Shown: positions 6,334 through 13,588 of the stretch, piece after piece | Layout: every line of letters begins with the position of its first letter | Numbering within the stretch: the stretch's first letter is position 1 | From: JACCTH01 sp050741915 | GTDB lineage: Bacteria; Actinomycetota; Acidimicrobiia; Spongiisociales; ZC4RG35 | Assembly: GCA_050741915.1 (NCBI GenBank) | Contig: JBOGEX010000010.1 | Span: 1-23,900, forward strand | Direction of reading: 5' to 3' | Length of the DNA: 23,900 bases | Program-made: the position numbers and the translations under genes | The notes under the pieces: generated by a model | The model's database searches: none | What the model was told of the DNA's origin: nothing | What the model saw: only the letters and a program-made list of their open reading frames with translations

Positions 6334-7401
6334 ATGGCCCCCGACTACTCTCGCCAGGCGCAAGCAAGGATGACGAAAACAATGAATCGAATTGGGCTTT
6401 TCGGCTTTGGCCGCATCGGGCGCAACGCTTTTCGCCTCCTCGTCGACCACCAAGACCTCGAGGTGGCGGCCATCGCCGACATCGATGACCCCGCCGGACT
6501 GACTTATCTCCTCAAGTACGACTCGATCTACGGGCGCTTTCCCAAACCAGTCTCATACGACAACGGCACCCTCCAGGTAGAAGAGAAATCGATTGCCTTT
6601 CTCACCGCCAGGGCTCCGAGCGACATCGACTGGAAAAACCTCGGAGTGGATTTGGTGGTCGATGCCACCAGCAACTACCGCACCATGGAAGCCGCTCAGG
6701 GTCACCTCCGGTCGGGTGCAAAAAGAGTCGTTGTGGCCTCCACGCCGGAGAAGCCCGGCGACGTCCCGGTCCTTCTCCGTGGAATCAACGACTCGCTTCT
6801 GACTTCGGGCGCAGAGGTCCTCGCTTTGGGTTCGAACACCTCCAACGCAGTCGCCCCGATTCTCCGCATTCTCGACAACGCCCTCGGCATCGACCGAGCT
6901 TTCTTTACCACCGTGCACGCCATGACCAACGACCAGCGTCTGGCCGATGTCCCCGGCACCGGATTCCGCACCAGTCGGGCAGCCGGCGAGAACATCATCC
7001 CCGCCGAGACGAACTCGCCCGAAATCCTCGCCCAGGTGATGCCCGAGTTAGGTGGAAAGATCTCGGCCATGGCTCTCAACGTCCCCGTCGCCGATGGTTC
7101 GACCATCGACCTGACCGCTCTCGTCAATCTGCCCACGAGCAAAGAAGCGGTCAACGCCGCGGTGGCGGCCGCTGCCTCCGGCCGGTTCAAAGACCTGATC
7201 GAGTTCACTGCCGATCCGATCGTCTCTTCCGATGTGAAGTCGTCCACGTACTCGGGGATATTCGACAGCCTGAGCACGATGGTCGTAGAAGAAACAATGG
7301 TCAAAACCATCACCTGGTTCAACAACGGCTGGGGCTACTCCGCCCGGATTGTCGAGGTGCTCGTGGAGATGAGCCGGTCCCTCAATGGAGGTAGGCAATG
7401 A
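6334..7401 (+). CDS. GAPDH paralogue lacking the catalytic cysteine (probable pseudoenzyme)
   Basis: The 355-residue product aligns end to end with GAPDH: FGFGRIGRNAFR (residues 23-34), LLKYDSIYGRF, TTVHAMTNDQ, SRAAGENIIP and WGYSARIVE. In the active-site segment the usual S-N-A-S-C-T-T-N-C-L-A-P reads A-L-G-S-N-T-S-N-A-V-A-P, putting Asn168 at the catalytic Cys. The partner His195 is kept exactly 27 residues later. Other losses are the phosphate-site Arg (AFRVP-type) to Asn249, TGAAK to TNSPE, the nicotinamide-anchoring Asn of GYSNR to Ala337, and the NAD-site N-D to A-D. GAPDH chemistry is therefore not expected; a structural or regulatory role is inference. The ATG at 6334 has a good GGGAAGGG site. 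ATG 6370 or 6382 would give a more typical N-terminus. Its stop overlaps the ATG of gap (ATGA), so the two are co-translated. Confidence 0.9.
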   Translation: MAPDYSRQAQARMTKTMNRIGLFGFGRIGRNAFRLLVDHQDLEVAAIADIDDPAGLTYLLKYDSIYGRFPKPVSYDNGTLQVEEKSIAFLTARAPSDIDWKNLGVDLVVDATSNYRTMEAAQGHLRSGAKRVVVASTPEKPGDVPVLLRGINDSLLTSGAEVLALGSNTSNAVAPILRILDNALGIDRAFFTTVHAMTNDQRLADVPGTGFRTSRAAGENIIPAETNSPEILAQVMPELGGKISAMALNVPVADGSTIDLTALVNLPTSKEAVNAAVAAAASGRFKDLIEFTADPIVSSDVKSSTYSGIFDSLSTMVVEETMVKTITWFNNGWGYSARIVEVLVEMSRSLNGGRQ

Positions 7402-8429
7402 GCGAACCAGTACGAGTGGCGATCAATGGCTTTGGCCGAATCGGTCGGGCAGTGTTCCGCATCATCGCCGAGCGCATGGAATCTGAAATCGAGGTGGTGG
7501 CAATCAACGATCTCGCCGACGACGACATCCTTGCCTACCTGCTCGAATACGACTCGGTGATGGGGCCGTTCGAGCAAGAGGTCGACGTGAAGGACGGCGT
7601 GATGACCGTCGGGAAGCACGAAGTCAAGATGCTCTACGTCAAAGACCCCGCCACTCTCCCTTGGAAGGATCTTGATATCGATGTGGTGGTGGAATCGACC
7701 GGCGTCTTTCGGACGCGGGAAGCGCTACAGAAGCACATCGACGCAGGAGCGAAACGGGTGATACTCACCGTTCCAGCCGACGACGAGATCGATGACACCG
7801 TCGTCCTGGGGGTTAATGACGACCAACTGGGAGCCGACGACATCGTCGTCTCCAATGCCTCCTGTACCACCAACTGTCTCGCTCCGATTGCCAAGGTCCT
7901 CGACGAGGCGTTCGGGATCAAGCGGGGTCTGATGACCACCGTCCACGCCTACACCAATGACCAGCGGCTGGCGGACGTTCCCCACAAGGATCTGCGCAGA
8001 AGCCGGGCCGCAACCGAGAACATCATCCCCACCACCACCGGGGCGGCCAAGGCAGTGGGGAAGGTCTATCCGAAGCTCGACGGACTCCTCCACGGAATGG
8101 CGATGCGAGTGCCGGTGCCGGATGGCTCCACCGTCGACCTGGTGGTGGAACTGGAGAAGAACGTGTCGGTCGAGGAGGTCAACGCCGCCGTAAAGGCGGC
8201 CGCCGAGGGAGCGATGGCCGGGGTGGTCGAGTACACCGAGGACCCAATCGTCTCTACCGACATCATCGGCAACCCCCATAGCTCGATCTTCGATGCCGCC
8301 GGAACGCAGGTGCTTGGTGGCAACTTCGTCAAAGTGTTGTCCTGGTACGACAACGAATGGGGCTACAGCAACCGGGTAGTGGACCTGATCGAGCGGCTCG
8401 GTGAACTGCCCGATCCCGTAAAGTCCTAG
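7398..8429 (+). CDS. gap: Glyceraldehyde-3-phosphate dehydrogenase (active type)
   Basis: This 343-residue protein is a canonical type I GAPDH, the NAD-dependent phosphorylating enzyme of glycolysis and gluconeogenesis. NGFGRIGR (residues 10-17) binds the dinucleotide, and INDL (36-39) with Asp38 suits NAD specificity. SNASCTTNCLAP carries catalytic Cys156, paired with His183 in TVHAYTNDQ. TTTGAAK (212-218), Arg237 (AMRVP) and NEWGYSNR complete the phosphate and nicotinamide sites. It starts at ATG 7398 inside the stop of the preceding pseudoenzyme gene, with GGAGG just upstream. pgk and tpiA, the common gap neighbours in Gram-positives, do not follow; the next 600 bp are gene-poor. Confidence 0.97.
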   Translation: MSEPVRVAINGFGRIGRAVFRIIAERMESEIEVVAINDLADDDILAYLLEYDSVMGPFEQEVDVKDGVMTVGKHEVKMLYVKDPATLPWKDLDIDVVVESTGVFRTREALQKHIDAGAKRVILTVPADDEIDDTVVLGVNDDQLGADDIVVSNASCTTNCLAPIAKVLDEAFGIKRGLMTTVHAYTNDQRLADVPHKDLRRSRAATENIIPTTTGAAKAVGKVYPKLDGLLHGMAMRVPVPDGSTVDLVVELEKNVSVEEVNAAVKAAAEGAMAGVVEYTEDPIVSTDIIGNPHSSIFDAAGTQVLGGNFVKVLSWYDNEWGYSNRVVDLIERLGELPDPVKS

Positions 8430-8500
8430 ACGGGGGCTCCCTCACTAGGAAAACTCGGATGGAGGCCGCCGATGGCGGACTCAATGCCCTTGGTCGCCGC

Positions 8501-8750
8501 TCATTGATGAAGGCCTACCGAGATGAGGAATCCAGTCAGTCCGGCGATGCCGACAATCGCCGATCGATTCGTAACGAGGGAAACCGCGATCGGACCCGAT
8601 CACGCCGGCAAGGATCGAGTTGATCACGACTATCACGGTCGGAGTGCCGGCCAACAGATGCTGATAGAACGGCATCGCCGGCGGCAGGCCCATAGTTATC
8701 GCCACACCGCGTTGATCGTTATGGGAGCTCATAACGAAATACGGCGCCAT
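8501..8750 (-). pseudogene. Frameshifted remnant of a small membrane protein
   Basis: On the minus strand, frame one from ATG 8750 reads MAPYFVMSSHNDQRG, then LLAGTPTVIVVINSILAGVIG, a clear hydrophobic helix. The same frame then turns hydrophilic and Arg-rich. In another frame, from about 8600, the sequence continues PIAVSLVTNRS, then AIVGIAGLTGFLISVGLHQ and a stop at 8501. A single indel near 8590-8605 would join two membrane helices into one protein of about 83 residues. I do not recognise the family. It may be a sequencing or assembly indel in a live gene. Confidence 0.35.
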
Positions 8751-9025
8751 ATCAGGTGATCTCCAAATAAGCGTGCCGGATGGGCGGATGATTAAGGCAA
8801 AGATCGAGAACATCTCCCGAACGAGGAGGGCTGGGCCACCAGCGCCAAGGCGACTACGCTCCCGAGACAGTTGCCAGGAACATCGTTGCTCGATTGAACG
8901 ACTCGGACCAGGCCAGCGATCGGGAAGCGAGAAGGCTCCAATGTTCGGTCGCAAGAATCTGCCAGCGCTGGCTGAGGGTGACTTCCGAGTCCTCGTTGTT
9001 CATGAGGACACGTTATTGATTTCCC

Positions 9026-9031
9026 TACACT
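9026..9031 (+). promoter_or_regulatory. -10 element (TACACT) for the holin-like gene, leaderless geometry
   Basis: TACACT ends 6 nt before the ATG at 9038, which would put the transcription start at the start codon. No Shine-Dalgarno site is present. A matching -35 hexamer is not obvious. Confidence 0.45.
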
Positions 9032-9037
9032 CGCCGC

Positions 9038-9388
9038 ATGGGCTTCATCATCAAGGTTCTCGTCGGCGCGGCTGCTCTATGGGTGGCCGATCGTTTGATT
9101 TCTGGGATCGAGCTCACAGGGGACATCTGGCAGATCTTGCTCATCGCCTTGGTATTTGGGATCGTGAATGCGCTCCTCAGGCCCCTGGTGAAGATCCTTT
9201 CGATCCCCTTCTTGATCATCACTCTGGGACTCTTCGCCATCGTCATCAACATGCTGATGCTGGCGATAACTGCCGGGCTGATGGAGAACCTCACCGTCGA
9301 CGGAGTTCTTTCGGCCTTCCTTGGCAGCCTGGTGATCTCCATCGTCACCGCCATCCTCAGCTTCCTCATCCCCGATTCGAACGACTAG
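9038..9388 (+). CDS. Phage holin family IV / YvlD-like 4-TM membrane protein
   Basis: This 116-residue integral membrane protein has four hydrophobic helices at about residues 3-18, 31-49, 54-80 and 90-112. The family pattern LVFGIVNALLRPLVKILSIPF-type loop (about residues 38-58) is followed by LGLFAIVINMLMLAITA. It matches the chromosomal mycobacterial 4-TMS holin superfamily IV group (PF04020 type), common in free-living bacteria and not evidence of a prophage here; its function is unknown. The gene has no Shine-Dalgarno site and is probably leaderless. Its 3' end overlaps the convergent Mo-hydroxylase gene by 23 bp. Confidence 0.88.
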   Translation: MGFIIKVLVGAAALWVADRLISGIELTGDIWQILLIALVFGIVNALLRPLVKILSIPFLIITLGLFAIVINMLMLAITAGLMENLTVDGVLSAFLGSLVISIVTAILSFLIPDSND

Positions 9389-11645
9389 CCCTCCAGATCT
9401 GCTCAGCCGTTAACGGCACCTGCAAATCCTGACGACCCAGGGCGTCACAGACGGCGTTCAGTACCGCCGGGGTGGAGCCAATCGCTCCCGCCTCGCCGAT
9501 TCCTTTGGCCCCTAAGGGATTGGTAGGAGTCGGCGTTTCGGTCTCGGAGAGTTCGAAGAAAGGGAGACCTGTGGCAACGGGAAGGAGATAGTCAACGAAC
9601 GTGGCCGTCGTGAGGTTCCCGGCCTCGTCATAGCGAACGGCCTCCCAAAGCGCTTGACCGATTCCCTGGGCAAGGCCGCCATGGCGCTGTCCGTCGGCGA
9701 GCATGGGATTTACAATCACGCCGGCGTCGTCGACTGCCACTATCCGCTCGAGTCGCACCGAACCCGTCTCCTGGTCGATTTCCACTACCGCCAGATGAGC
9801 GCCGAAGGGGAAGTTCTCACCCCCCGACCGGAGGCGGACGTCTTCCTCCAAACCTGGTTCGTCGCCGGGGGGTATCTGTCCAGCGTATGCAGCAGTGGCG
9901 ATCTCCCTCCAGCTGAGGGTCACGTCGGTGCCCTTCACGGTTGCCACCCCATTAGCCAGATCGATGTCGGCCGGGGAAGCCTCCAGGCAATGGGCGGCGA
10001 TCCGCTTTGCCTTCTCGGCCACACCAATGGCGGCAGCCTGAGTCGCCGATCCGGTTTGGGGCAACGACCGCGAACCGGCAGTTCCCCATCCATAGGGCGA
10101 GGAGGCGGTGTCGCCCTGCTCGACTCGAACCATGCTCATCGGGACGCCGAGCCGAGCGGACACGATCTGGGCGAAAGCCGTCCGGTGGCCCTGACCCTGA
10201 TCGAGGGTCTCGACCAGCACTGTTACCGAGCCGTCAGGTGCCACCACCACCCGGGCAGCACCCCAGTCCTCAAAGCCACATACTTCGACGTAGGAAGCGA
10301 GCCCGATACCGATCAACCGGCCTTCACCCCGCGCCTCGGCCTGCGCTTTTCTGAGGTCCGAATAGCGGGCGGCTTCGAGTAGCGCCTCGAGGTTCGCCTC
10401 GTAGTTGCCGCTGTCATACGTATAACCCGCCACGCTCTTGTAGGGGAACTGATCGGCCCGGATGAAGTTGCGGCGGCGGATCTCGGCGGGATCGATATTC
10501 AATTCGGCAGCAAGATGATCTATCGCTCGCTCGATGGTGAGTGTGGCCTCCGGCCGCCCGGCTCCCCGATAGATGCCGCGGGGGTTCCGATTGGTCCAGA
10601 CACCGCGTATGCGCCAGGCATACAGACCGATGTCGTACGTACCGGTTCCCATGCGCGGGGTGATCGTGGTGAAGCTGAGGTAGCGGTGGCGGCAACCAAG
10701 ATCCACCAGCCAATCGACCGCATATCCCTTGATTCGCCCATCTCGATCTGCCACCACTCGATACGTCGCACGCATCGCTCGGCCGTGCCCGACTGAGAGC
10801 AGGTGTTCTCTTCGTCCTTCGACCCACTTGACCGGCCGCCCAAGTTGACGGGAGGCAAAGACGGTCAGCATCTCCTCTTCGGCGAGATCGAACTTGGCAC
10901 CGAAGGCGCCGCCGACGAATCCGGTGATGATTCGTACTGAGCTGTTGGGTAGATCGAGACAGCGGGCAAGTTCTTCGGCCATAAGGTGCGGTGCCTGGCT
11001 GTTCATTCGCAGGGTCAGGACCCCGTCCGCCCATTGCGCAAGGGCCAGCCTTCCCTCCATCGGGGCCGGCGCCACCCGCGGATGCTCGACCATTCCTTCG
11101 ACCACAACGCCCTCCATGGCGGCTATGGCCTCCCAGTCGCCTTTCGTGCGGTCGTAAGCGACATTGGACTCCTGGCCCTCGTGGATGGGAGGGGCCACCA
11201 GCGCCTCGTCGGGATCGCCGACGAGATCGAGAGGCTCGTAGTCGACCTCGATGAGTTCCAGTGCGTCGGCCGCATGAGCCGCAGAATCGGCTACCACCGC
11301 CGCCACCGGATCGCCCGGCATGAGAACCCGGTCTTGAGCGAGCGCGAACCTTGAGGGAATATTGCGTTTGGGGTTCGGTTCGGGCGGCACCTTTAAGTCG
11401 GCGACATCGGCACCGGTGTAAACGGCCCAGACCCCGACGGCATCGGCGGCCGCAGTGACTTCAATCGAATTGATCCGGGCATGGGGAAGCGGGCTGCGAA
11501 GGATGGCGAGGTAGAGGGTGCCGGCCGGGGTGAGGTCCTCGGTGAAGGTGGCGGTGCCGGTGATGAGGGGCGGATCTTCGGCGCGCGGGACCGGCGCACC
11601 GAGCCGGGAAGGGATCAGATGCTCGTCGTGGGTGTGGGAAGACAC
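9366..11645 (-). CDS. Xanthine dehydrogenase/CoxL-family molybdopterin-binding large subunit (form II-like)
   Basis: The 759-residue protein is a full-length molybdenum hydroxylase large subunit. An aldehyde oxidase/xanthine dehydrogenase a/b hammerhead domain spans about residues 18-140, followed by the Mo-cofactor-binding domains. Visible motifs are GGAFGAK (245-251), active-site loop IYRGAGRPEA (358-367), DQGQGH (482-487) and catalytic Glu718 in GAKGIGEAGA. The loop is the form II type, not the AYRCSFR of true CO dehydrogenase, so the substrate is probably an aldehyde, purine or other heterocycle. Small (2Fe-2S) and medium (FAD) subunit genes are absent nearby. CoxD/CoxE-type maturation genes lie upstream on the same strand. 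GTG 11645 has no Shine-Dalgarno site but has TACCCT 8 nt upstream. Confidence 0.93.
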   Translation of the reverse strand: MSSHTHDEHLIPSRLGAPVPRAEDPPLITGTATFTEDLTPAGTLYLAILRSPLPHARINSIEVTAAADAVGVWAVYTGADVADLKVPPEPNPKRNIPSRFALAQDRVLMPGDPVAAVVADSAAHAADALELIEVDYEPLDLVGDPDEALVAPPIHEGQESNVAYDRTKGDWEAIAAMEGVVVEGMVEHPRVAPAPMEGRLALAQWADGVLTLRMNSQAPHLMAEELARCLDLPNSSVRIITGFVGGAFGAKFDLAEEEMLTVFASRQLGRPVKWVEGRREHLLSVGHGRAMRATYRVVADRDGRIKGYAVDWLVDLGCRHRYLSFTTITPRMGTGTYDIGLYAWRIRGVWTNRNPRGIYRGAGRPEATLTIERAIDHLAAELNIDPAEIRRRNFIRADQFPYKSVAGYTYDSGNYEANLEALLEAARYSDLRKAQAEARGEGRLIGIGLASYVEVCGFEDWGAARVVVAPDGSVTVLVETLDQGQGHRTAFAQIVSARLGVPMSMVRVEQGDTASSPYGWGTAGSRSLPQTGSATQAAAIGVAEKAKRIAAHCLEASPADIDLANGVATVKGTDVTLSWREIATAAYAGQIPPGDEPGLEEDVRLRSGGENFPFGAHLAVVEIDQETGSVRLERIVAVDDAGVIVNPMLADGQRHGGLAQGIGQALWEAVRYDEAGNLTTATFVDYLLPVATGLPFFELSETETPTPTNPLGAKGIGEAGAIGSTPAVLNAVCDALGRQDLQVPLTAEQIWRASRSNRG

Positions 11646-11653
11646 GAACGGAA

Positions 11654-11659
11654 AGGGTA
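11654..11659 (-). promoter_or_regulatory. Candidate -10 (TACCCT) for the Mo-hydroxylase gene
   Basis: TACCCT on the minus strand ends 8 nt before GTG 11645, the leaderless spacing. It would give the large subunit its own promoter, separate from the upstream MoxR-VWA-receiver genes. The dyad at 11680-11706 covers the region where a -35 would fall. Confidence 0.4.
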
Positions 11660-11679
11660 TTCGCTTCCGTTCTCTGGGC

Positions 11680-11706
11680 TGTAGACGTTGTTGGACAACC
11701 TCTACA
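11680..11706. promoter_or_regulatory. 27-bp operator-like dyad before the Mo-hydroxylase gene
   Basis: TGTAGA (11680-11685) and TCTACA (11701-11706) are perfect inverted repeats, and inside them GTTG (11687-11690) and CAAC (11696-11699) pair again around a 5-nt centre. Only the single symmetric C/C position breaks the dyad. The size suits a dimeric repressor or activator. It lies just upstream of the candidate promoter and abuts the AACCCTGGGTT repeat. The cognate regulator is unknown. Confidence 0.5.
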
Positions 11707-11722
11707 ACCCTGGGTTCGCTTT
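11705..11722. repeat. Intergenic palindrome AACCCTGGGTT, copy 2 (18-mer form)
   Basis: The plus strand reads CAACCCTGGGTTCGCTTT, identical over 18 nt to the copy at 21354-21371. It begins a few bases after the stop codon of the receiver-domain gene. It has an 11-bp palindromic core and, on the gene strand, no U-tract. Confidence 0.6.
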
Positions 11723-11725
11723 TGC

Positions 11726-12100
11726 TTAGCGGATCAGGTCGAGGACCGTCTCGCGGAAGTCGTTGGGCTGGAAGGGCTTGGTGATGAAGGCGTCAGCCCC
11801 GCCCTCGTCGGCACGGCGTCGGGATTCTTCCTCCGCATGGGCCGTGAGCACGACTACGGGGAGCTGTCGCGTTGCGGCTTGCGAGCGGATGTGGTCGAGA
11901 ACCTGCCAGCCGTCCATCCCGGGAAGACCGATGTCCAATACCACCAGGTCGGGCGCCTCGGTGGTCACGGCTTCGAGCCCGCCGGGGCCGTCTTCTCGCG
12001 TGATGATCTCGACGTCGCCGGCCCGGAGGCACACCTCGATTAGGCGCCGGATGACGGCGGAATCTTCGACTACCAGAATTCTATGACCCACTGTTTCCAC
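11726..12100 (-). CDS. Stand-alone response-regulator receiver domain (CheY-like)
   Basis: This 124-residue protein is only a receiver domain. The acidic pair Glu12-Asp13 (VVEDSA), phospho-acceptor Asp56 in VVLDIGLPGMDGW, Thr86 (VVVLTAH) and Lys108 (FITKPF) are all present, so it should be phosphorylatable. There is no DNA-binding or enzymatic output domain, so it must act by protein contact. No histidine kinase lies in the window. It sits between the VWA gene and the Mo-hydroxylase large subunit gene on the same strand, 24 bp after the VWA gene, suggesting co-transcription with it. The start is GTG 12100; the GTG three codons on is an alternative. A partner kinase or target is not deducible here. 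Confidence 0.92.
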   Translation of the reverse strand: METVGHRILVVEDSAVIRRLIEVCLRAGDVEIITREDGPGGLEAVTTEAPDLVVLDIGLPGMDGWQVLDHIRSQAATRQLPVVVLTAHAEEESRRRADEGGADAFITKPFQPNDFRETVLDLIR

Positions 12101-12124
12101 TGCCTTGGTGTTCGCTTAGCGAAA

Positions 12125-13588
12125 CTATCGGCTGGGCGCCGCCTGGGGTTGAGGATTCCCTTGCCGGATCCCCACCAGGTGGCCCGGAAGGGAAAGCTGC
12201 TCGACGAAGTGCTCGAGTTGGCGCAAGGTCCTGACTTCGAACACCCCGTCACAGGAAGGCTCGTAACGCCCCATGATCGAGTCCCCCGAATCCCAATACG
12301 ACCGGGGTTCGGGGTTGAGCCAATACAGCGCCCGTGCTCGCGAACGGAGCTGAGCCAGTACCTCGGGCCTTCCGGGCCGGTAGTTGTTGCGGGCGTCACC
12401 GGTGATGATCAGGGTGGTCCGGGGGCTGATCTCGACCCCGTAACGCTCCTCGAAGCGCGAGAACGAATTGCCGTAGTCGGAGTGACCGTCGAGCCAGACG
12501 GCTTCGGCTTCGGTGGCGATCCGACCGATCGCCGCTCCGAAATCGACCCCGGGACCGAAGTACCGCGTGACCTCGTCAACGGCGTCGATGAACACGAAGG
12601 TTCGAAGCCGGCTGAAATGGGCGGCCATGGCGTAGGTGAATTGCAGCGTGAAGCGGGCGAAGGTAGCCATTGATCCCGAGATGTCGCAAAGCAGGAAGAC
12701 CTCGGGCCGATGTGGTCGGGCCTTGCGAAAGGCTGGATCCAGCGGCACGCCTCCTGATGCCAACGATCGACGGACCGTCTTCCGGAAGTCGAGCCGGCCG
12801 CTGCGGAGGAGTCGGCGGCGACGGGCGAGGCGAGCGGCGAGCTTGCGAGTGAGGGGATCGATCACATCTTCGATCTCCTCGAGGTCAGAGCGGGTGGCGT
12901 GCATCAGGTTGAGGTCTTCGACCAGCGGCTGTCGGAGAGTGCGGGCCACCGACTTCCGACCCCGGTCTGCCACCAGACGACGACGAATCTCATCGGCCAA
13001 CTCGCGGCGAAGCCGGCTGATCATCGCTTCGACGTCCTCCCGGGCCAGCCGCTGGTCGAGCTGGTCGTCGGAATCGACCTCGGCCAGCACCGCCTCGAGA
13101 AGTCGTTGCCGGAGCACATCGAGGTCGAGGCGGCGCAGGGTCCGATATAGGTAGTAGGTGCCGCCGACGGGTCGACCGGGTTCGATGCCGGCAAATTCGG
13201 TAACGGCACGTCGGGCAGCCGCCTCCATCGATGCCAGATCACCTGCCAGGAGCGACTGGAAGAGGGACTCGAGCAAGGAGTCGAGGTCGGCATCCCCTCC
13301 CCCTGATCCAGTCTGTTGGGAGCCATTGGGGCTCGGTCCCTGTCCCGGTTGCTCCTCTTCGCCCCCCGAGCTCCGGTGGTGGGCGAAGAAGACCTCGAAG
13401 GCGACCTCAAAAGCCTGGTAGTGGCGCTCGTTCTTCACCAAAGTCGCCCCGAGGGCGGCTTTGAGTCCTGCCCGATCGGACAGGTCAACATGTCGAACCG
13501 CTTCCATGGCGTCGATCGACTCCACCATCGAAACTGGAATGCCCGCGGCCCGGAGCTCGGTGATGAAGTCGGTGAGAAGGTCTATCAA
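12125..13588 (-). CDS. VWA domain protein, CoxE family
   Basis: From TTG 13588 the protein has 487 residues. The N-terminal LIDLLTDFITELRAAGIPVSM and VRHVDLSDRAGLKAALGATLVKN are CoxE-family signatures. A Gly/Ser/Gln-rich linker (73-98) and a long Arg-rich helical part follow. The C-terminal VWA domain begins near 296 with the MIDAS motif DISGS (302-306) and continues with DGHSDYG and ITGDARNN. CoxE works with the AAA+ ATPase CoxD in maturing molybdenum hydroxylases such as CO dehydrogenase. The start overlaps the stop of the upstream MoxR gene by 4 nt (TTGA), a coupled arrangement. The frame is open further upstream, but those 48 codons overlap the MoxR gene and lack homology. Confidence 0.92.
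   Translation of the reverse strand: MIDLLTDFITELRAAGIPVSMVESIDAMEAVRHVDLSDRAGLKAALGATLVKNERHYQAFEVAFEVFFAHHRSSGGEEEQPGQGPSPNGSQQTGSGGGDADLDSLLESLFQSLLAGDLASMEAAARRAVTEFAGIEPGRPVGGTYYLYRTLRRLDLDVLRQRLLEAVLAEVDSDDQLDQRLAREDVEAMISRLRRELADEIRRRLVADRGRKSVARTLRQPLVEDLNLMHATRSDLEEIEDVIDPLTRKLAARLARRRRLLRSGRLDFRKTVRRSLASGGVPLDPAFRKARPHRPEVFLLCDISGSMATFARFTLQFTYAMAAHFSRLRTFVFIDAVDEVTRYFGPGVDFGAAIGRIATEAEAVWLDGHSDYGNSFSRFEERYGVEISPRTTLIITGDARNNYRPGRPEVLAQLRSRARALYWLNPEPRSYWDSGDSIMGRYEPSCDGVFEVRTLRQLEHFVEQLSLPGHLVGIRQGNPQPQAAPSR

Larger units (their letters stand above)
8430..9037. other. 608-bp gene-poor region with decayed coding sequence
   Basis: Between gap and the holin-like gene no intact gene is convincing. 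A weak CCGCC-GAT-GGCGG stem (8466-8478) without a T-run lies 36 bp after gap. The minus strand at 8501-8750 carries a frameshifted membrane-protein remnant. From about 8820 to 9019 a plus-strand frame reads YAPETVARNIVARLNDSDQ with no start, possibly another remnant. The last 12 bp hold the promoter of the next gene. Confidence 0.5.

Noticed and set aside
6271..6453. Longer N-terminus for the M23 protein into the divergent GAPDH gene
   Set aside because: ATG 6270 has a strong GGAGGGG site and a hydrophobic N-terminus; the extension overlaps the GAPDH paralogue and is not homologous.
9038..9388. The holin-family gene as evidence of a prophage
   Set aside because: This family is common on actinobacterial chromosomes and no phage genes lie nearby.
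9366..11645. True aerobic CO dehydrogenase large subunit (form I CoxL)
   Set aside because: The active-site loop is IYRGAGR, not AYRCSFR, so the Cu-binding Cys is missing and CO oxidation is not supported.
11705..11722. AACCCTGGGTT repeats as LexA (SOS) boxes
   Set aside because: Actinobacterial LexA sites read CGAAC-N4-GTTCG; the half-site spacing and right half here differ, and adjacent genes are not SOS genes.
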